64,000 nucleotides of DNA. Origin: Paenibacillus daejeonensis DSM 15491 (GTDB lineage Bacteria; Bacillota; Bacilli; Paenibacillales; Paenibacillaceae). The stretch covers positions 337,418 to 401,417 of the forward strand of contig NZ_KB899659.1 in the NCBI RefSeq assembly GCF_000378385.1. The letters are read 5' to 3'. The position numbers and the translations under genes are program-made. The notes beneath the pieces were generated by a model. That model was not told the DNA's origin. It worked only from the letters and a program-made list of their open reading frames with translations, and made no database searches. This document shows positions 14,242 through 22,340 of the stretch, piece by piece (the first letter of the stretch is position 1; each line of letters begins with the position of its first letter).

Positions 14242-16719
14242 CTAACTGTCTGAACGATAACTAACCCGTTCCACATGATAGCCCTCGCCATCATACGAAT
14301 AATCCAGCAGGAAACTGCCCATAAAATAATTCATGCCGATGGTTCCTACCAGTTCGGCAGTCAAGCGTCCATCACGGACGGCATAGTAGACATGACTGCC
14401 GAACCCGATTTCCTCATTAGGAAGGTAGACCTCTTCCTCCAATACCAGGGATTCCTGCACGCCATTAATTGTCCAGTTAATCAGGGTACGATTACCGTCC
14501 CCTGTGATCTGGCTATGCATGAACCGGCTGATTGCCGCGATGGGGTCCTCCACCTCCATCTCATCCATCGACTGTGGATCAACCACATGGACGTCCTGGA
14601 TAGCTATCCCCGTCCCTCTCCCTAGCATTGGAATGACAACAATTCTGGATTCCCCATCAATATTGGCTTTCATTAACTGTGGCTCACCGGATGGGCCGAT
14701 CAGTCCTCGCCAGTCATATACTTGCAGATTGTCTCCTGTGTCTAATCGATAGCCCAGATGCATGCCATCCTGCTTCTCAAGTCCATACAGCTTGACGTGT
14801 CCATCCTCCGTCATTGCGACTGGTGTGCTGTCCGGCACATACAGAAACTCGCCGATCCGCTGGCGCGCTTCAAAATACTCGAGCATATCGGCGCCGGTCT
14901 GCGCCTCCTCCGCCGGACCTTCAAACGTTAATTGCCGAAACCGGGTCTGCCCGTCCGCTAACGTTCGATGATCGATGTCGCTATAGGCAATCCCTTGCAA
15001 TGGGTAACCGTCCCTGGTCGCCGGCTCCAGTTGATATCGCAACAAGCTGTCCTCCAATTCACGGCTGCTCCAGGGTAGCTGACTGGCTGTGCCTGCTGAC
15101 GATTCATTCTCGTAATAGGTGGCAATCAGAGGGGTGGCGCAGCTAACGCAGGTTCCGCTGTCATAATACCTCAGCTGAGCTCTCGCATTAGCAGGATCTC
15201 TAAGCATGACAAGGATGGAGCCGTCTGTATTCACTTGAGCTGTTACAGCAATCCAGTCACTTGGCGCTAGCAGCAATACACCCTGGTCCCCATATCCCGT
15301 TGCTGCCCAGAAGGCCGCCCATGGCTTTCCATCCGTGCGGGGCAGCTGCTCCAAAGTAACCGGCGGCACGCCGGACTCTGGCGTCAGATAACGAAGTGAA
15401 GCATCCTCGCCCGCGAGCGACGTTCGAATACCGATCAGAGGCACCTCAAGTGTGTCTGGCGATAATTCATTGGTCTGCAGCGTCACTTCCCCTTGCCCTG
15501 CCATCTCCGGGGTGAACGGCTCTTGGGCATAGCCTCCGCTGTCACCAGGCGCCGCAGTTAGCGACAGCAAGGCTGTCATTGTCAGCAGCAACGCGCCAAC
15601 GGCACGCCGTCCCATAGTTGGGCTTCGGAAGGCCCGAACCTGCTCGATTCTGCGTCTAATCTCCTTGTAACCTCCAGTAAACCGGGTGACGGATACCGGC
15701 ACAGCTTGCTGTGCGTGCTCCATAATTCGGATCATCGTATGCCCATATACGGGAATGGAACCGCGTGTCAAGGCATGAAGCGCCCTGGCGTCACAGGCGA
15801 GCTCCTGGTCGATCCGCATCCGGATGGACGCATACCAGATGAACGGATTAAACCAATGAACCGCCGTTAGAAGCGACATCAGTCCGTTAACGGTCATGTC
15901 ATATCGTTTGCAGTGCACTAGCTCATGAAGGAAGATGCAGCGCCACTCCTCCTCATTGAGTTGTAAGTCCTTGGGCTCGGGAAGGAGCAATACTGGCCGA
16001 ATCATGCCTACCAAAGCCGGCGAAGCCAATTCCTGTGAAATCCGCAGATCCGGCACACGCCTCAGCCCGATCTGACGAGCGGTTGCTTCCAACAATGACT
16101 GAAGCGCCGCATCATGCGCCCGGCGGCTTCTGGCGCGCAGTCTGGCCGCGCCAACCACATGCCCAAGCAACCGCCACACACAGATAACAAAACCGATAGC
16201 CCAGACTACACTAAACCATAAAGCAGGTCCTATCGCAGATATCCTGTCAGAGGTGTCTCCGGTCGGTGGTGCAGCAGCTTCCGACCATTCAAATGTGCCT
16301 AGTACACTGACGTCGTCTTCCACAAGTGGACTCGGATCGAATGCTCCTGGACGCTCTGAAGCATTCCATCCGCTGCCTAGCGTCGTTACGGGGGGATTCA
16401 TATCGGCAACAGGAGACGATGGATCACTGACTACGGATTGCAAGTGAACAGGGATCAGCCGTTCAGCGCTAATCGAACTCTCAGGAGACCAGGGCAGCAA
16501 CAGCCGGACGATTAACACTCCCCACAGGGCATAGTGCCAACCGCTAGGCAGTCTCCCCCGGCTCAGCCATTGGAGGCCCAGGATAATCAGGATGACAATC
16601 GAGGCAAGCATGGATGTCGTAAACAGCCAGCCAATCCATGTACCTCCCAAATCATAAGCCACCTCAAGCCAACTGCTCATTTGCAAACCCGTTAGTCGGC
16701 CTGCCGTTTCTATTCTCAT
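14242..16719 (-). CDS. BlaR1/MecR1-like M56 metallopeptidase sensor with non-PBP ectodomain
   Basis: 825-residue polytopic protein. Residues about 1-395 form the four-TM M56 zinc peptidase module: HELVH at about 265-269 and DQELACDARAL with the third ligand near 305. The final TM is at about 372-392. The 430-residue outer region should be the sensor; in BlaR1/MecR1 it is a penicillin-binding domain, but here I find no STxK, SxN or KTG motif, and instead see a beta-rich region with CVSC at about 524-527. It overlaps blaI by 4 nt (ATGA), so the peptidase most likely cleaves that repressor when its ligand is present. The signal is probably not a beta-lactam, which is inference. The stop is 9 bp from the convergent YdjM-type gene. 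Confidence 0.85.
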   Translation of the reverse strand: MRIETAGRLTGLQMSSWLEVAYDLGGTWIGWLFTTSMLASIVILIILGLQWLSRGRLPSGWHYALWGVLIVRLLLPWSPESSISAERLIPVHLQSVVSDPSSPVADMNPPVTTLGSGWNASERPGAFDPSPLVEDDVSVLGTFEWSEAAAPPTGDTSDRISAIGPALWFSVVWAIGFVICVWRLLGHVVGAARLRARSRRAHDAALQSLLEATARQIGLRRVPDLRISQELASPALVGMIRPVLLLPEPKDLQLNEEEWRCIFLHELVHCKRYDMTVNGLMSLLTAVHWFNPFIWYASIRMRIDQELACDARALHALTRGSIPVYGHTMIRIMEHAQQAVPVSVTRFTGGYKEIRRRIEQVRAFRSPTMGRRAVGALLLTMTALLSLTAAPGDSGGYAQEPFTPEMAGQGEVTLQTNELSPDTLEVPLIGIRTSLAGEDASLRYLTPESGVPPVTLEQLPRTDGKPWAAFWAATGYGDQGVLLLAPSDWIAVTAQVNTDGSILVMLRDPANARAQLRYYDSGTCVSCATPLIATYYENESSAGTASQLPWSSRELEDSLLRYQLEPATRDGYPLQGIAYSDIDHRTLADGQTRFRQLTFEGPAEEAQTGADMLEYFEARQRIGEFLYVPDSTPVAMTEDGHVKLYGLEKQDGMHLGYRLDTGDNLQVYDWRGLIGPSGEPQLMKANIDGESRIVVIPMLGRGTGIAIQDVHVVDPQSMDEMEVEDPIAAISRFMHSQITGDGNRTLINWTINGVQESLVLEEEVYLPNEEIGFGSHVYYAVRDGRLTAELVGTIGMNYFMGSFLLDYSYDGEGYHVERVSYRSDS

Positions 16720-17099
16720 CGTTTATCCTCTTCCTTTTGCTCCAATAGCGCTTTAAGCTCGTCGATTTCTTGTCTTGATAATTTTTGCTCGGAGAGGAAA
16801 TGGGTCAGCATCGGCTTCAGTGCTCCACCATACACCTTATCCAGAAACGATTTGCGTTCGGCACGAAGGCACTGCTCTTCTGTGAACAGGGGCTCATAAA
16901 TATACGTTTTGCCCTCCTCCCGGAACGTTAGCACTTCCTTTTGAACCAGCCGGCTAAGCAGGGTTCGCACGGTCTTTGGACTCCAGGAGGTCTGATCCTC
17001 CAAATGCTCAATAACATCCTTTGCCGTAACGGGTGCCTCTGCCCAGATCACCTTCATCACTTCCCACTCCGCTTCGGAGATGCGCGGAATTACCGTCAT
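16716..17099 (-). CDS. BlaI/MecI family repressor
   Basis: 127-residue winged-helix repressor. ISEAEWEVMKVIW at the N-terminus, TSWSPKTVRTLLSRLVQK in the recognition region and YEPLFTEEQCLRAERKSFL leading into the dimerisation helices are textbook BlaI/MecI. In the family, cleavage by the paired BlaR1 protease inactivates it. ATG 17099 follows AGAGGTG at good spacing and replaces an upstream in-frame ATG that would lie on the operator. It is the first gene of a two-gene operon and should autoregulate through the two TACAnnTGTA sites just upstream. Confidence 0.94.
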   Translation of the reverse strand: MTVIPRISEAEWEVMKVIWAEAPVTAKDVIEHLEDQTSWSPKTVRTLLSRLVQKEVLTFREEGKTYIYEPLFTEEQCLRAERKSFLDKVYGGALKPMLTHFLSEQKLSRQEIDELKALLEQKEEDKR

Positions 17100-17117
17100 G
17101 ATTTTCACCTCTTTGAT

Positions 17118-17163
17118 TACATATGTAGTCACTTATATTATGAATACTACATTTGTAGTCCAA
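17118..17163 (-). promoter_or_regulatory. blaI promoter with two BlaI/MecI operators
   Basis: On the minus strand TTGGAC (17158-17163), a 17-nt spacer and TAATAT (17135-17140) form the promoter. TACATTTGTA (17148-17157) fills the spacer and TACATATGTA (17118-17127) lies just after the start point; both match the BlaI/MecI consensus TACAnnTGTA and extend as ACTACA/TGTAGT dyads. Centres are exactly 30 bp apart, about three helical turns. Confidence 0.85.
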
Positions 17164-17221
17164 ATCTGTCAACCCTTTAAAAATCAACTAAGCCATAACT
17201 GTTGTTTGCTAATTGTATTTT

Positions 17222-17394
17222 TCAGGCTGTTGAAAAAGAAAGCCTACGGTCACGGATCGATCTTCCAATCGCTGTTGTCCCCAGATTTCTTTGATTTTTA
17301 CCCCTATTAGGGGTGAAATCCGGGGACAAAGGCGAACGCTTCGCTTCTCCAGATTCGATTCCGTGCCTCTACGGCCGTTTTGAGGGCACCCTGA
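17222..17394. repeat. Structured dispersed repeat, copy A
   Basis: The 134-bp core (17242-17375) matches 25829-25962 with the same length and only three substitutions outside the central 23 bp. Features: GATCG...CAATC hairpin remnant, long stem TTGTCCCC-A-GATTTC / GAAATC-C-GGGGACAA, inner hairpin ACCCCT-ATT-AGGGGT, GCGAA-CGC-TTCGC hairpin, and outer pairing of CACGGATCGA with TCGATTCCGTG. Flanks add a terminal TCAGGCTG/CACCCTGA pairing. No ORF of note. It fills the gap between the blaI promoter and the terminator of the next minus-strand gene. Confidence 0.8.
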
Positions 17395-17441
17395 TTTTTG
17401 CATTTATGCTCATCAAGAAGCACCCCGGGATTGGTAAAGAC

Positions 17442-17490
17442 AAAAAAAAGAGACCTTACTTTCCACGCTGGTGTGAAAGTGAGGCCCTTC
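17442..17490 (-). terminator. Rho-independent terminator
   Basis: On the minus strand GGCCTCACTTTC pairs with GAAAGTAAGGTCTC across a CACACCAGCGTG loop and is followed by eight T residues. It lies 24 bp past the stop of the gene ending at 17514. Confidence 0.85.
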
Positions 17491-17513
17491 GTATAAAGAA
17501 AAGCTTATTTATT

Positions 17514-18452
17514 CTACCCGTTCGCTATGTTCTGCATCGTCGCCGGGTTGGTTTCTCCGCCCGCTGCTGCAAGACGCTGCTGAAGCATGGCGCCCAGCTC
17601 CTCCGAGCTGTCCCAAATCAAAGGTCGGATGTTACGAGTATGCAGCGGCATGGCTTCATGTACGCTCCGGTGGATTGTCCACAAGACGGGAATATCCAAT
17701 CCTGCTGCGTAACCGCCGGCATAGAACACTTCGGCCGAAGAAATGCTGATATCTGCGATGACCAGCTTGCTGTCAGCCACCCGTGCAATCGAATGGTCTG
17801 TCTTCTCTGGTGTTCGGCCATTGAAGAGATCCGGGAGATAACCACTCTGCTCCAGCTTGGGCAGAATATGTTGTGCCCATTCCTCATGCAGCGACGCGTC
17901 GTCCGGCAGCAGGACGCTGCAAGGCTTCAGCTTACGTCCGCCAGCCAGATCCACGGCCTCTCGCCAGCCCTGCTCCGTTAACCGGAACGAGTGGCCCTCA
18001 CGCAGCAAGGAGCCTTCCTCTTTGAGCTTCTCAATAAGATAGACAAGTTCCTGCAGATTGTTGGAATAGGTCAGATTGTAGCTCCCCGACAGTTTGTGAA
18101 TCGTCACAGGATCGCCCGGGCCGGCTGCGTGCCGGTACAGATATTGTAGCAATCGGCCGCCTTTCTCCTCGATTGTGACCGGGATGCGTGGGGAATTCTC
18201 AATAGCCTGCACGTCGTCAGCATTCAAGGAGACCGTCTCTTCACAGTCCGTCAGCTCGCGAATGTAGCCGGACACCAAAGGAAACAAGCGGCGCTTGTCC
18301 TGATAGGACATCCGGTTCAGGGTCTCAAAGCTCTCGGCGTGCAAGTGATAATAGCTTTCTGGGGCACAAAAGCATCCCATATAACGTTCGTATGCGCCTT
18401 TCGTTTCAACCGAGGCAACCTCGTCGCAGAACAGGCATCGTTTTTTTTCCAT
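17514..18452 (-). CDS. Zinc-finger / winged-helix / deoxyribosyltransferase-like protein
   Basis: 312-residue protein I cannot name. Residues 6-29 have CLFC...CFC (C6, C9, C27, C29), a likely zinc site. Residues about 90-160 look winged-helix (QYLYRHAAGPGDPVTIHKLS, then LVYLIEKLKEEGSL and LTEQGWREA). The C-terminal 130 residues resemble nucleoside 2-deoxyribosyltransferase or TIR-like Rossmann domains: ADSKLVIADISISSAEVFYA then GYAAGLDIPVLWTIHR. In such domains the position after VFY is usually the catalytic Glu (YELG); here it is Ala at about residue 245, suggesting a nucleotide or ligand sensor rather than an enzyme. ATG 18452 follows GGAGGGG; an upstream in-frame ATG lacks one. Single gene with its own terminator. 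Confidence 0.7.
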   Translation of the reverse strand: MEKKRCLFCDEVASVETKGAYERYMGCFCAPESYYHLHAESFETLNRMSYQDKRRLFPLVSGYIRELTDCEETVSLNADDVQAIENSPRIPVTIEEKGGRLLQYLYRHAAGPGDPVTIHKLSGSYNLTYSNNLQELVYLIEKLKEEGSLLREGHSFRLTEQGWREAVDLAGGRKLKPCSVLLPDDASLHEEWAQHILPKLEQSGYLPDLFNGRTPEKTDHSIARVADSKLVIADISISSAEVFYAGGYAAGLDIPVLWTIHRSVHEAMPLHTRNIRPLIWDSSEELGAMLQQRLAAAGGETNPATMQNIANG

Positions 18453-18711
18453 CACTTTTACCCCTCCATTACCAAACTCTTCGCACATCTTAGCGGAATT
18501 TGCGGGATAATGGCGATTAATAATTTCTCATCCGTCTTAACATTCTCTCATTCGATGCTGAGGACGAGGCATAATCAAGGCATGGTCGATGTGGAAGAGG
18601 GGGCTTCCGATCGCTGGGTAAACCGAAATAAGGCACCCTCTCGATTGAAGATGAGCATGGCGCCCTACTGGTAAAAACTTAATGCTTCATTAGCTCTAGT
18701 CGCAGCGACTG

Positions 18712-20667
18712 TTAACTAATCACGCGAAGCCCTGCTGGCAGTATCGCGGCTATGCGGTCATATACCGGTGAGAGCTCATACTGAATCTCCATATAGATGA
18801 CTGCGGTTCCCCGATCTTCGCGGCTTCGGATGAGACGGCCCAGGCCTTGCCGGAGTCGGAGCAGCATATAGGGCAAATCCACCTCGGCAAACGGGTCTGC
18901 CGCACTCTGACGCTTGGCCATGTAGACCGGGTCCTGAGGCGGGAACGGCAAGGACCAGATGATCACCTGAGATAATGCTGGGCCAGGCACATCCAATCCC
19001 TCCCAGAGGCTGACGGCACACAGACAACTCGTCTCCTCCTGCTGGAAACGCTCGATCAGCGTACTGATTTCCTGATCCCCTTCATAATAAAAGGTTAGCC
19101 CGCTGCAGCCAGCCTCGCTTGGAATAGCCTGCTTGAATTGCTGCAGCTCTTCCCGGGTGGCGAACAACAGCAAGGTGCGGCCCCCAGCGTCCGACAGCCT
19201 TTTGACCGCGTCGTTAAGCTTCTCACGGAATGATCCCCCCTCTTGCCAGCGCGGGATCTGCACTTCCATCTGCTGCTCGTAGTCATACGGTGAGTCAACA
19301 GTGAAGGACAGATAGTCCGTCATCCCCAGACTATCCGCTACATAATCAAAGGAGCCTTCTGCTGACAGCGTGGCCGAGGAGAAAACAACGGGCTTAGGCG
19401 TAGCAAATACGCGTTCACGCAGCACTTCTTTGACGGCTTTTGGCATAATGGCAACTGCCAGTCCATCCCGGCTTTCCGTCCCCCAACAGATTGGCGGCTC
19501 CGGCCGCTCGAAGAGCAGCAAGGCCTTCTGAAGCATTTCGAGATGCTCTTCGACAATACGCAATTGATACTCATTAAGCGTATAAAGTCCACTTTCGTAT
19601 ACAAGCTCTTCTTCAATAGCCGATAACAGCGCCCGAAACCGCTTGACCTCCTTCAACAGCAGTTCGTCAGTTCGAATTGCAAGACGCTCGGAGCCTGGAA
19701 TTGCCGTCGTACGGCTTGCGAATACGTCAAAGAGCAGGTCGCTCTGCTCAATCGCTTCGTCGATTAACAAAGCCAGCGATTCACGCACCTGTCCATCCAG
19801 CAGTCGCGTGATAATCGCTGTAAACACGACGTGTTTAAGGTTGTACGTGAGAGCCTTCTGTGCAGCCGCCTCGAGCAAATGTCCCTCGTCGAATACAACG
19901 GAGCTGTGCTCCGGCAATAACGGCAGCTGTCCTTCACGCTTGCGGCCTTCGTAAGTCCAGACATGCTCCATATAGAAATCATGTGAACAAATAATCAGGT
20001 CCGCGGCTTTGCGATAATGATCCCGTGACAAGGTTTGACCGCAGCGATGCCGTTGATCACACACGAAACAGTCCTGAAACGCATCCCAGTTGATCCGGGA
20101 CCATGCTTCGTCGTTCAGCTGCGGGTAATCTTTGCGGTCGCCATAGGGAAAGAAAGACTGCAGCGCTTTGGGCTGTCGCACAAAATCAGGCAGTTCCTCG
20201 TAAATGTCGTCAAACATCTCCCCGTCGTCGCTCTCTGCCGCCTGCTGCAGCTTGACGAGACAGAGATACTGATCCGGCGACTTGCCAAGTCTGGCATCCA
20301 CAACGAGCTCAAGATGCCGGGCTAGCTTGGCCACGTCTCCCTGTGGCTTGACCAGTTGTTCAATCAGCGATTCGTCGGCACAGGCAATAACTGCCGGCTG
20401 ACGCGTATAACGGGCATAGGCAATCGCATAGAGCAGGTAGACGAGCGTCTTGCCGGTGCCTACGCCAGCCTCGGCGAAGATCGGCCGTTTCTCGGCAAAT
20501 GCCCGCTCCAATTGAAAGGCCATATAGATTTGTTCGTCTCGAATCTCGAATCCTGCCGCAGGCAGCTGCTCGTAGAATACATCAGCGATCCAGTCCACGG
20601 CTTGCTGCACGTACGGCTGCGCAGGGTCAAAATCAAAAGGGTACTTCTTCACTTCCCATGCCTCCAC
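18712..20667 (-). CDS. DinG/YpvA-type ATP-dependent DNA helicase (XPD-like)
   Basis: 651-residue superfamily 2 helicase. Motif I AEAGVGTGKT is near residue 67, DEAH-box variant FDEGH near 265, motif VI QGLGRLIRSREDRG near 610. Cysteines in YLCLVKL and CFVCDQRHRC fit the four-Cys FeS domain of the XPD/DinG group. There is no N-terminal DEDD exonuclease domain, so it is the YpvA-like short form, not DinG of B. subtilis. Such helicases unwind 5'-3' and remove R-loops or damaged intermediates. Start is GTG 20667 with TTAGGAGG about 11 nt ahead. The 259 bp downstream to the next gene hold only weak hairpins. No LexA box is seen upstream. Confidence 0.88.
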   Translation of the reverse strand: MEAWEVKKYPFDFDPAQPYVQQAVDWIADVFYEQLPAAGFEIRDEQIYMAFQLERAFAEKRPIFAEAGVGTGKTLVYLLYAIAYARYTRQPAVIACADESLIEQLVKPQGDVAKLARHLELVVDARLGKSPDQYLCLVKLQQAAESDDGEMFDDIYEELPDFVRQPKALQSFFPYGDRKDYPQLNDEAWSRINWDAFQDCFVCDQRHRCGQTLSRDHYRKAADLIICSHDFYMEHVWTYEGRKREGQLPLLPEHSSVVFDEGHLLEAAAQKALTYNLKHVVFTAIITRLLDGQVRESLALLIDEAIEQSDLLFDVFASRTTAIPGSERLAIRTDELLLKEVKRFRALLSAIEEELVYESGLYTLNEYQLRIVEEHLEMLQKALLLFERPEPPICWGTESRDGLAVAIMPKAVKEVLRERVFATPKPVVFSSATLSAEGSFDYVADSLGMTDYLSFTVDSPYDYEQQMEVQIPRWQEGGSFREKLNDAVKRLSDAGGRTLLLFATREELQQFKQAIPSEAGCSGLTFYYEGDQEISTLIERFQQEETSCLCAVSLWEGLDVPGPALSQVIIWSLPFPPQDPVYMAKRQSAADPFAEVDLPYMLLRLRQGLGRLIRSREDRGTAVIYMEIQYELSPVYDRIAAILPAGLRVIS

Positions 20668-20878
20668 ATCCGGGTGCGCCTCCTAAGGCGATACACTCCT
20701 AGAGAGGCATTATCTCATGGGAATCCCCAAAAAACAATGGGAACCCGCCGTTTCATCCAGCTCCAAGGAATAGAGGCTCTTTGACAGCGGACTTCGACAG
20801 CTTCCTCGCGTGAAACCAACTATGCTATAGACATACAGGCAGCCCGCTGCCAAATCTGGATTGCAAGGAGGCCGCAAG

Positions 20879-21550
20879 ATGACACCCCATATCGCAAAGC
20901 AACCGGTCAAGCCCCCCAGATTGTCCATGAAAATGCTGCACGACCTCATTGTTGAACAACAACAGCTCAATGATCAGTTAATGAAACGTATCGAAGTGTT
21001 GGAAGCACAGCTTGAGCGGACGGAACCAGTCGCAAACGTGATTGGAGAGGAAGCGCTTCTCGCTCCAGTCGAATCGCAAGACGAGCCATCGATATTGCTC
21101 GATGACTCGTTATCGGCTCAAGAAAGGCTGCCCCAAGCGGAGCAGCTGCCCGAAGAGCCTATGTTCAAGCCTGCTGAGGCGTCAGCCGAGTTAAGCATGA
21201 CTGCCGCCCTCTCCGACGATCTGCCACTAGATGAATTGATACAAGCTACCTTGAATCCCGCACAAGCTCAAATCGCCGTAGCCTCGGAGACAAGAATTTC
21301 ACCTGTATCATATGCGCCTGCACCGTCTGAACAAGACTCCTGGAGCTGCATAGAGACGCCAAGGTCTATGCGCCACCCTTCCCCTGCCAAGAAGCAGCGA
21401 ATCTGGGACAGGCTCTGGCAATGGAGCGGAACCAGACAGTCTCAAAACCAGGCAGTTACACAAAGGCGGGAAGCTGGACACTCGGGACATCCCAGACTAT
21501 CCCTAGACCTGCCACACGAACCAATGCGGCTCCGCTCGTCGTCGGAATAG
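20879..21550 (+). CDS. Hypothetical protein with N-terminal coiled coil
   Basis: 223-residue hydrophilic protein. After a short Pro-rich head (KQPVKPPRLSMK) residues 17-50 form a Leu/Gln-rich coiled coil (LIVEQQQLNDQLMKRIEVLE), as in the tail of some MerR-like or DUF3967 proteins, followed by an acidic, probably disordered region and a basic C-terminus. No helix-turn-helix precedes it, so it is not a MerR protein. AAGGAGG 7 nt before ATG 20879 supports translation. Its last 95 nt overlap the antisense gene ending at 21456. Function unknown. Confidence 0.62.
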   Translation: MTPHIAKQPVKPPRLSMKMLHDLIVEQQQLNDQLMKRIEVLEAQLERTEPVANVIGEEALLAPVESQDEPSILLDDSLSAQERLPQAEQLPEEPMFKPAEASAELSMTAALSDDLPLDELIQATLNPAQAQIAVASETRISPVSYAPAPSEQDSWSCIETPRSMRHPSPAKKQRIWDRLWQWSGTRQSQNQAVTQRREAGHSGHPRLSLDLPHEPMRLRSSSE

Positions 21551-21896
21551 TCCATACTGGCAGCTCTCTCGGCAGGTTCGACGGAAAGCCGCACAGATGA
21601 CTGGGCTCCGCCGCTCCATCGGATATGGTCCTGAGGCGGATACAGCCGGTCGCCACATAACGGTTGGTGTGTTCATCAAACCTGGCGCTAAGCCAGCTGA
21701 CCTCTACAACCTTCACGACCTGCAGATTCAGAGGCTGGCCACCCGACTGTTCTAGGCGGATCTGCCTAAGTTCCAGTTTGTCGGTGTTGAGCCTTTGGGA
21801 GGCTTGCTCTAGCGCCTGGCGAGGATTTCCGGCTTCAGTGGCACATGTAACGGTGACTTCCATAGACGCGATACTTCTTTGCAGGCTTTTGCTCAT
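21456..21896 (-). CDS. Hypothetical protein overlapping its neighbour antisense
   Basis: 146-residue product with a plausible alpha-beta pattern in its first 90 residues (MEVTVTCATEAGNPRQAL..., then LQVVKVVEVSWLSARFDE) but a less protein-like tail where it overlaps the plus-strand gene. Two starts are possible, ATG 21896 and ATG 21863 (MEVTV), neither with a strong ribosome site. The non-overlapping part looks coding; the annotated 3' end may be wrong if a frameshift ends it earlier. Not recognised. Confidence 0.45.
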   Translation of the reverse strand: MSKSLQRSIASMEVTVTCATEAGNPRQALEQASQRLNTDKLELRQIRLEQSGGQPLNLQVVKVVEVSWLSARFDEHTNRYVATGCIRLRTISDGAAEPSHLCGFPSNLPRELPVWTIPTTSGAALVRVAGLGIVWDVPSVQLPAFV

Positions 21897-22006
21897 CGTT
21901 CGGTATTCAATCCCCTTTTCACATCAATTCTCTCATCTCAACACGTTCAGTATATGGCCGCTGTCTTTCATTTATGACATGGCTCTTACAAGAATTCACC
22001 ACATCA

Positions 22007-22053
22007 AAAACGCCGCTTTCCGAGAGTGCTTGATAGCTCTCGGAAAGCGGCGT
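22007..22053 (-). terminator. Rho-independent terminator of rnz-yqkE
   Basis: ACGCCGCTTTCCGAGAG and CTCTCGGAAAGCGGCGT are perfect 17-bp arms; on the minus strand the hairpin is followed by TTTTTGATG. It is 25 bp past the yqkE-like stop. Confidence 0.92.
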
Positions 22054-22077
22054 ACTCATAATTAAGCGTTGGCGAAA

Positions 22078-22338
22078 TTATTTGAAATTGCGCCAATCCT
22101 GCTTGCTGTGATTCAATAAATGCTCAAAATTTTGCTCTAGTTGTTTTTCCCGAGCCTGCCGCTCTTCCTCGGCCTGTCGACGCTTCGCAGCTTGTGCCTC
22201 TGCTTCCTCGGCCTTCCAGGCTTCCGACTGCGCTTTGAGCTTGCTGGCCATTTCAGGGCTCAGCAAATCCTTCAATGTTGCTCCGCTATTGGGTTCCGTC
22301 TGCCGCTGCGGGGTGATAGGCTTTTTCTTTTTGGCCAT
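22078..22338 (-). CDS. YqkE-like small protein (DUF3886)
   Basis: 86-residue, highly charged helical protein. The head MAKKKKPITP, the ATLKDLLSPEMASKLKAQ segment, a Glu/Ala/Arg coiled coil and the C-terminus LLNHSKQDWRNFK are those of YqkE-type proteins (DUF3886) of Bacillales, whose role is unknown. Its ATG lies 2 nt past the rnz stop with a perfect AGGAGGAGG site inside rnz, so it is the second gene of an operon with RNase Z. Confidence 0.85.
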   Translation of the reverse strand: MAKKKKPITPQRQTEPNSGATLKDLLSPEMASKLKAQSEAWKAEEAEAQAAKRRQAEEERQAREKQLEQNFEHLLNHSKQDWRNFK

Positions 22339-22340
22339 CC

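Noticed and set aside
14242-17099. Calling the BlaI/BlaR1-like pair a beta-lactam resistance system
   Set aside because: No penicillin-binding motifs in the sensor, no adjacent secreted beta-lactamase; the SxxK protein at 39 kb has no signal peptide and is 22 kb away.
18580-18660. Third copy of the structured repeat
   Set aside because: Only a 13-nt stretch (CTTCCGATCGCTG) is shared; no stem or flank agrees.
18507-18674. Short plus-strand frame (MAINNFSSVL...) in the 259-bp gap
   Set aside because: No ribosome site and unlike any known protein; the gap also shows only weak hairpins.
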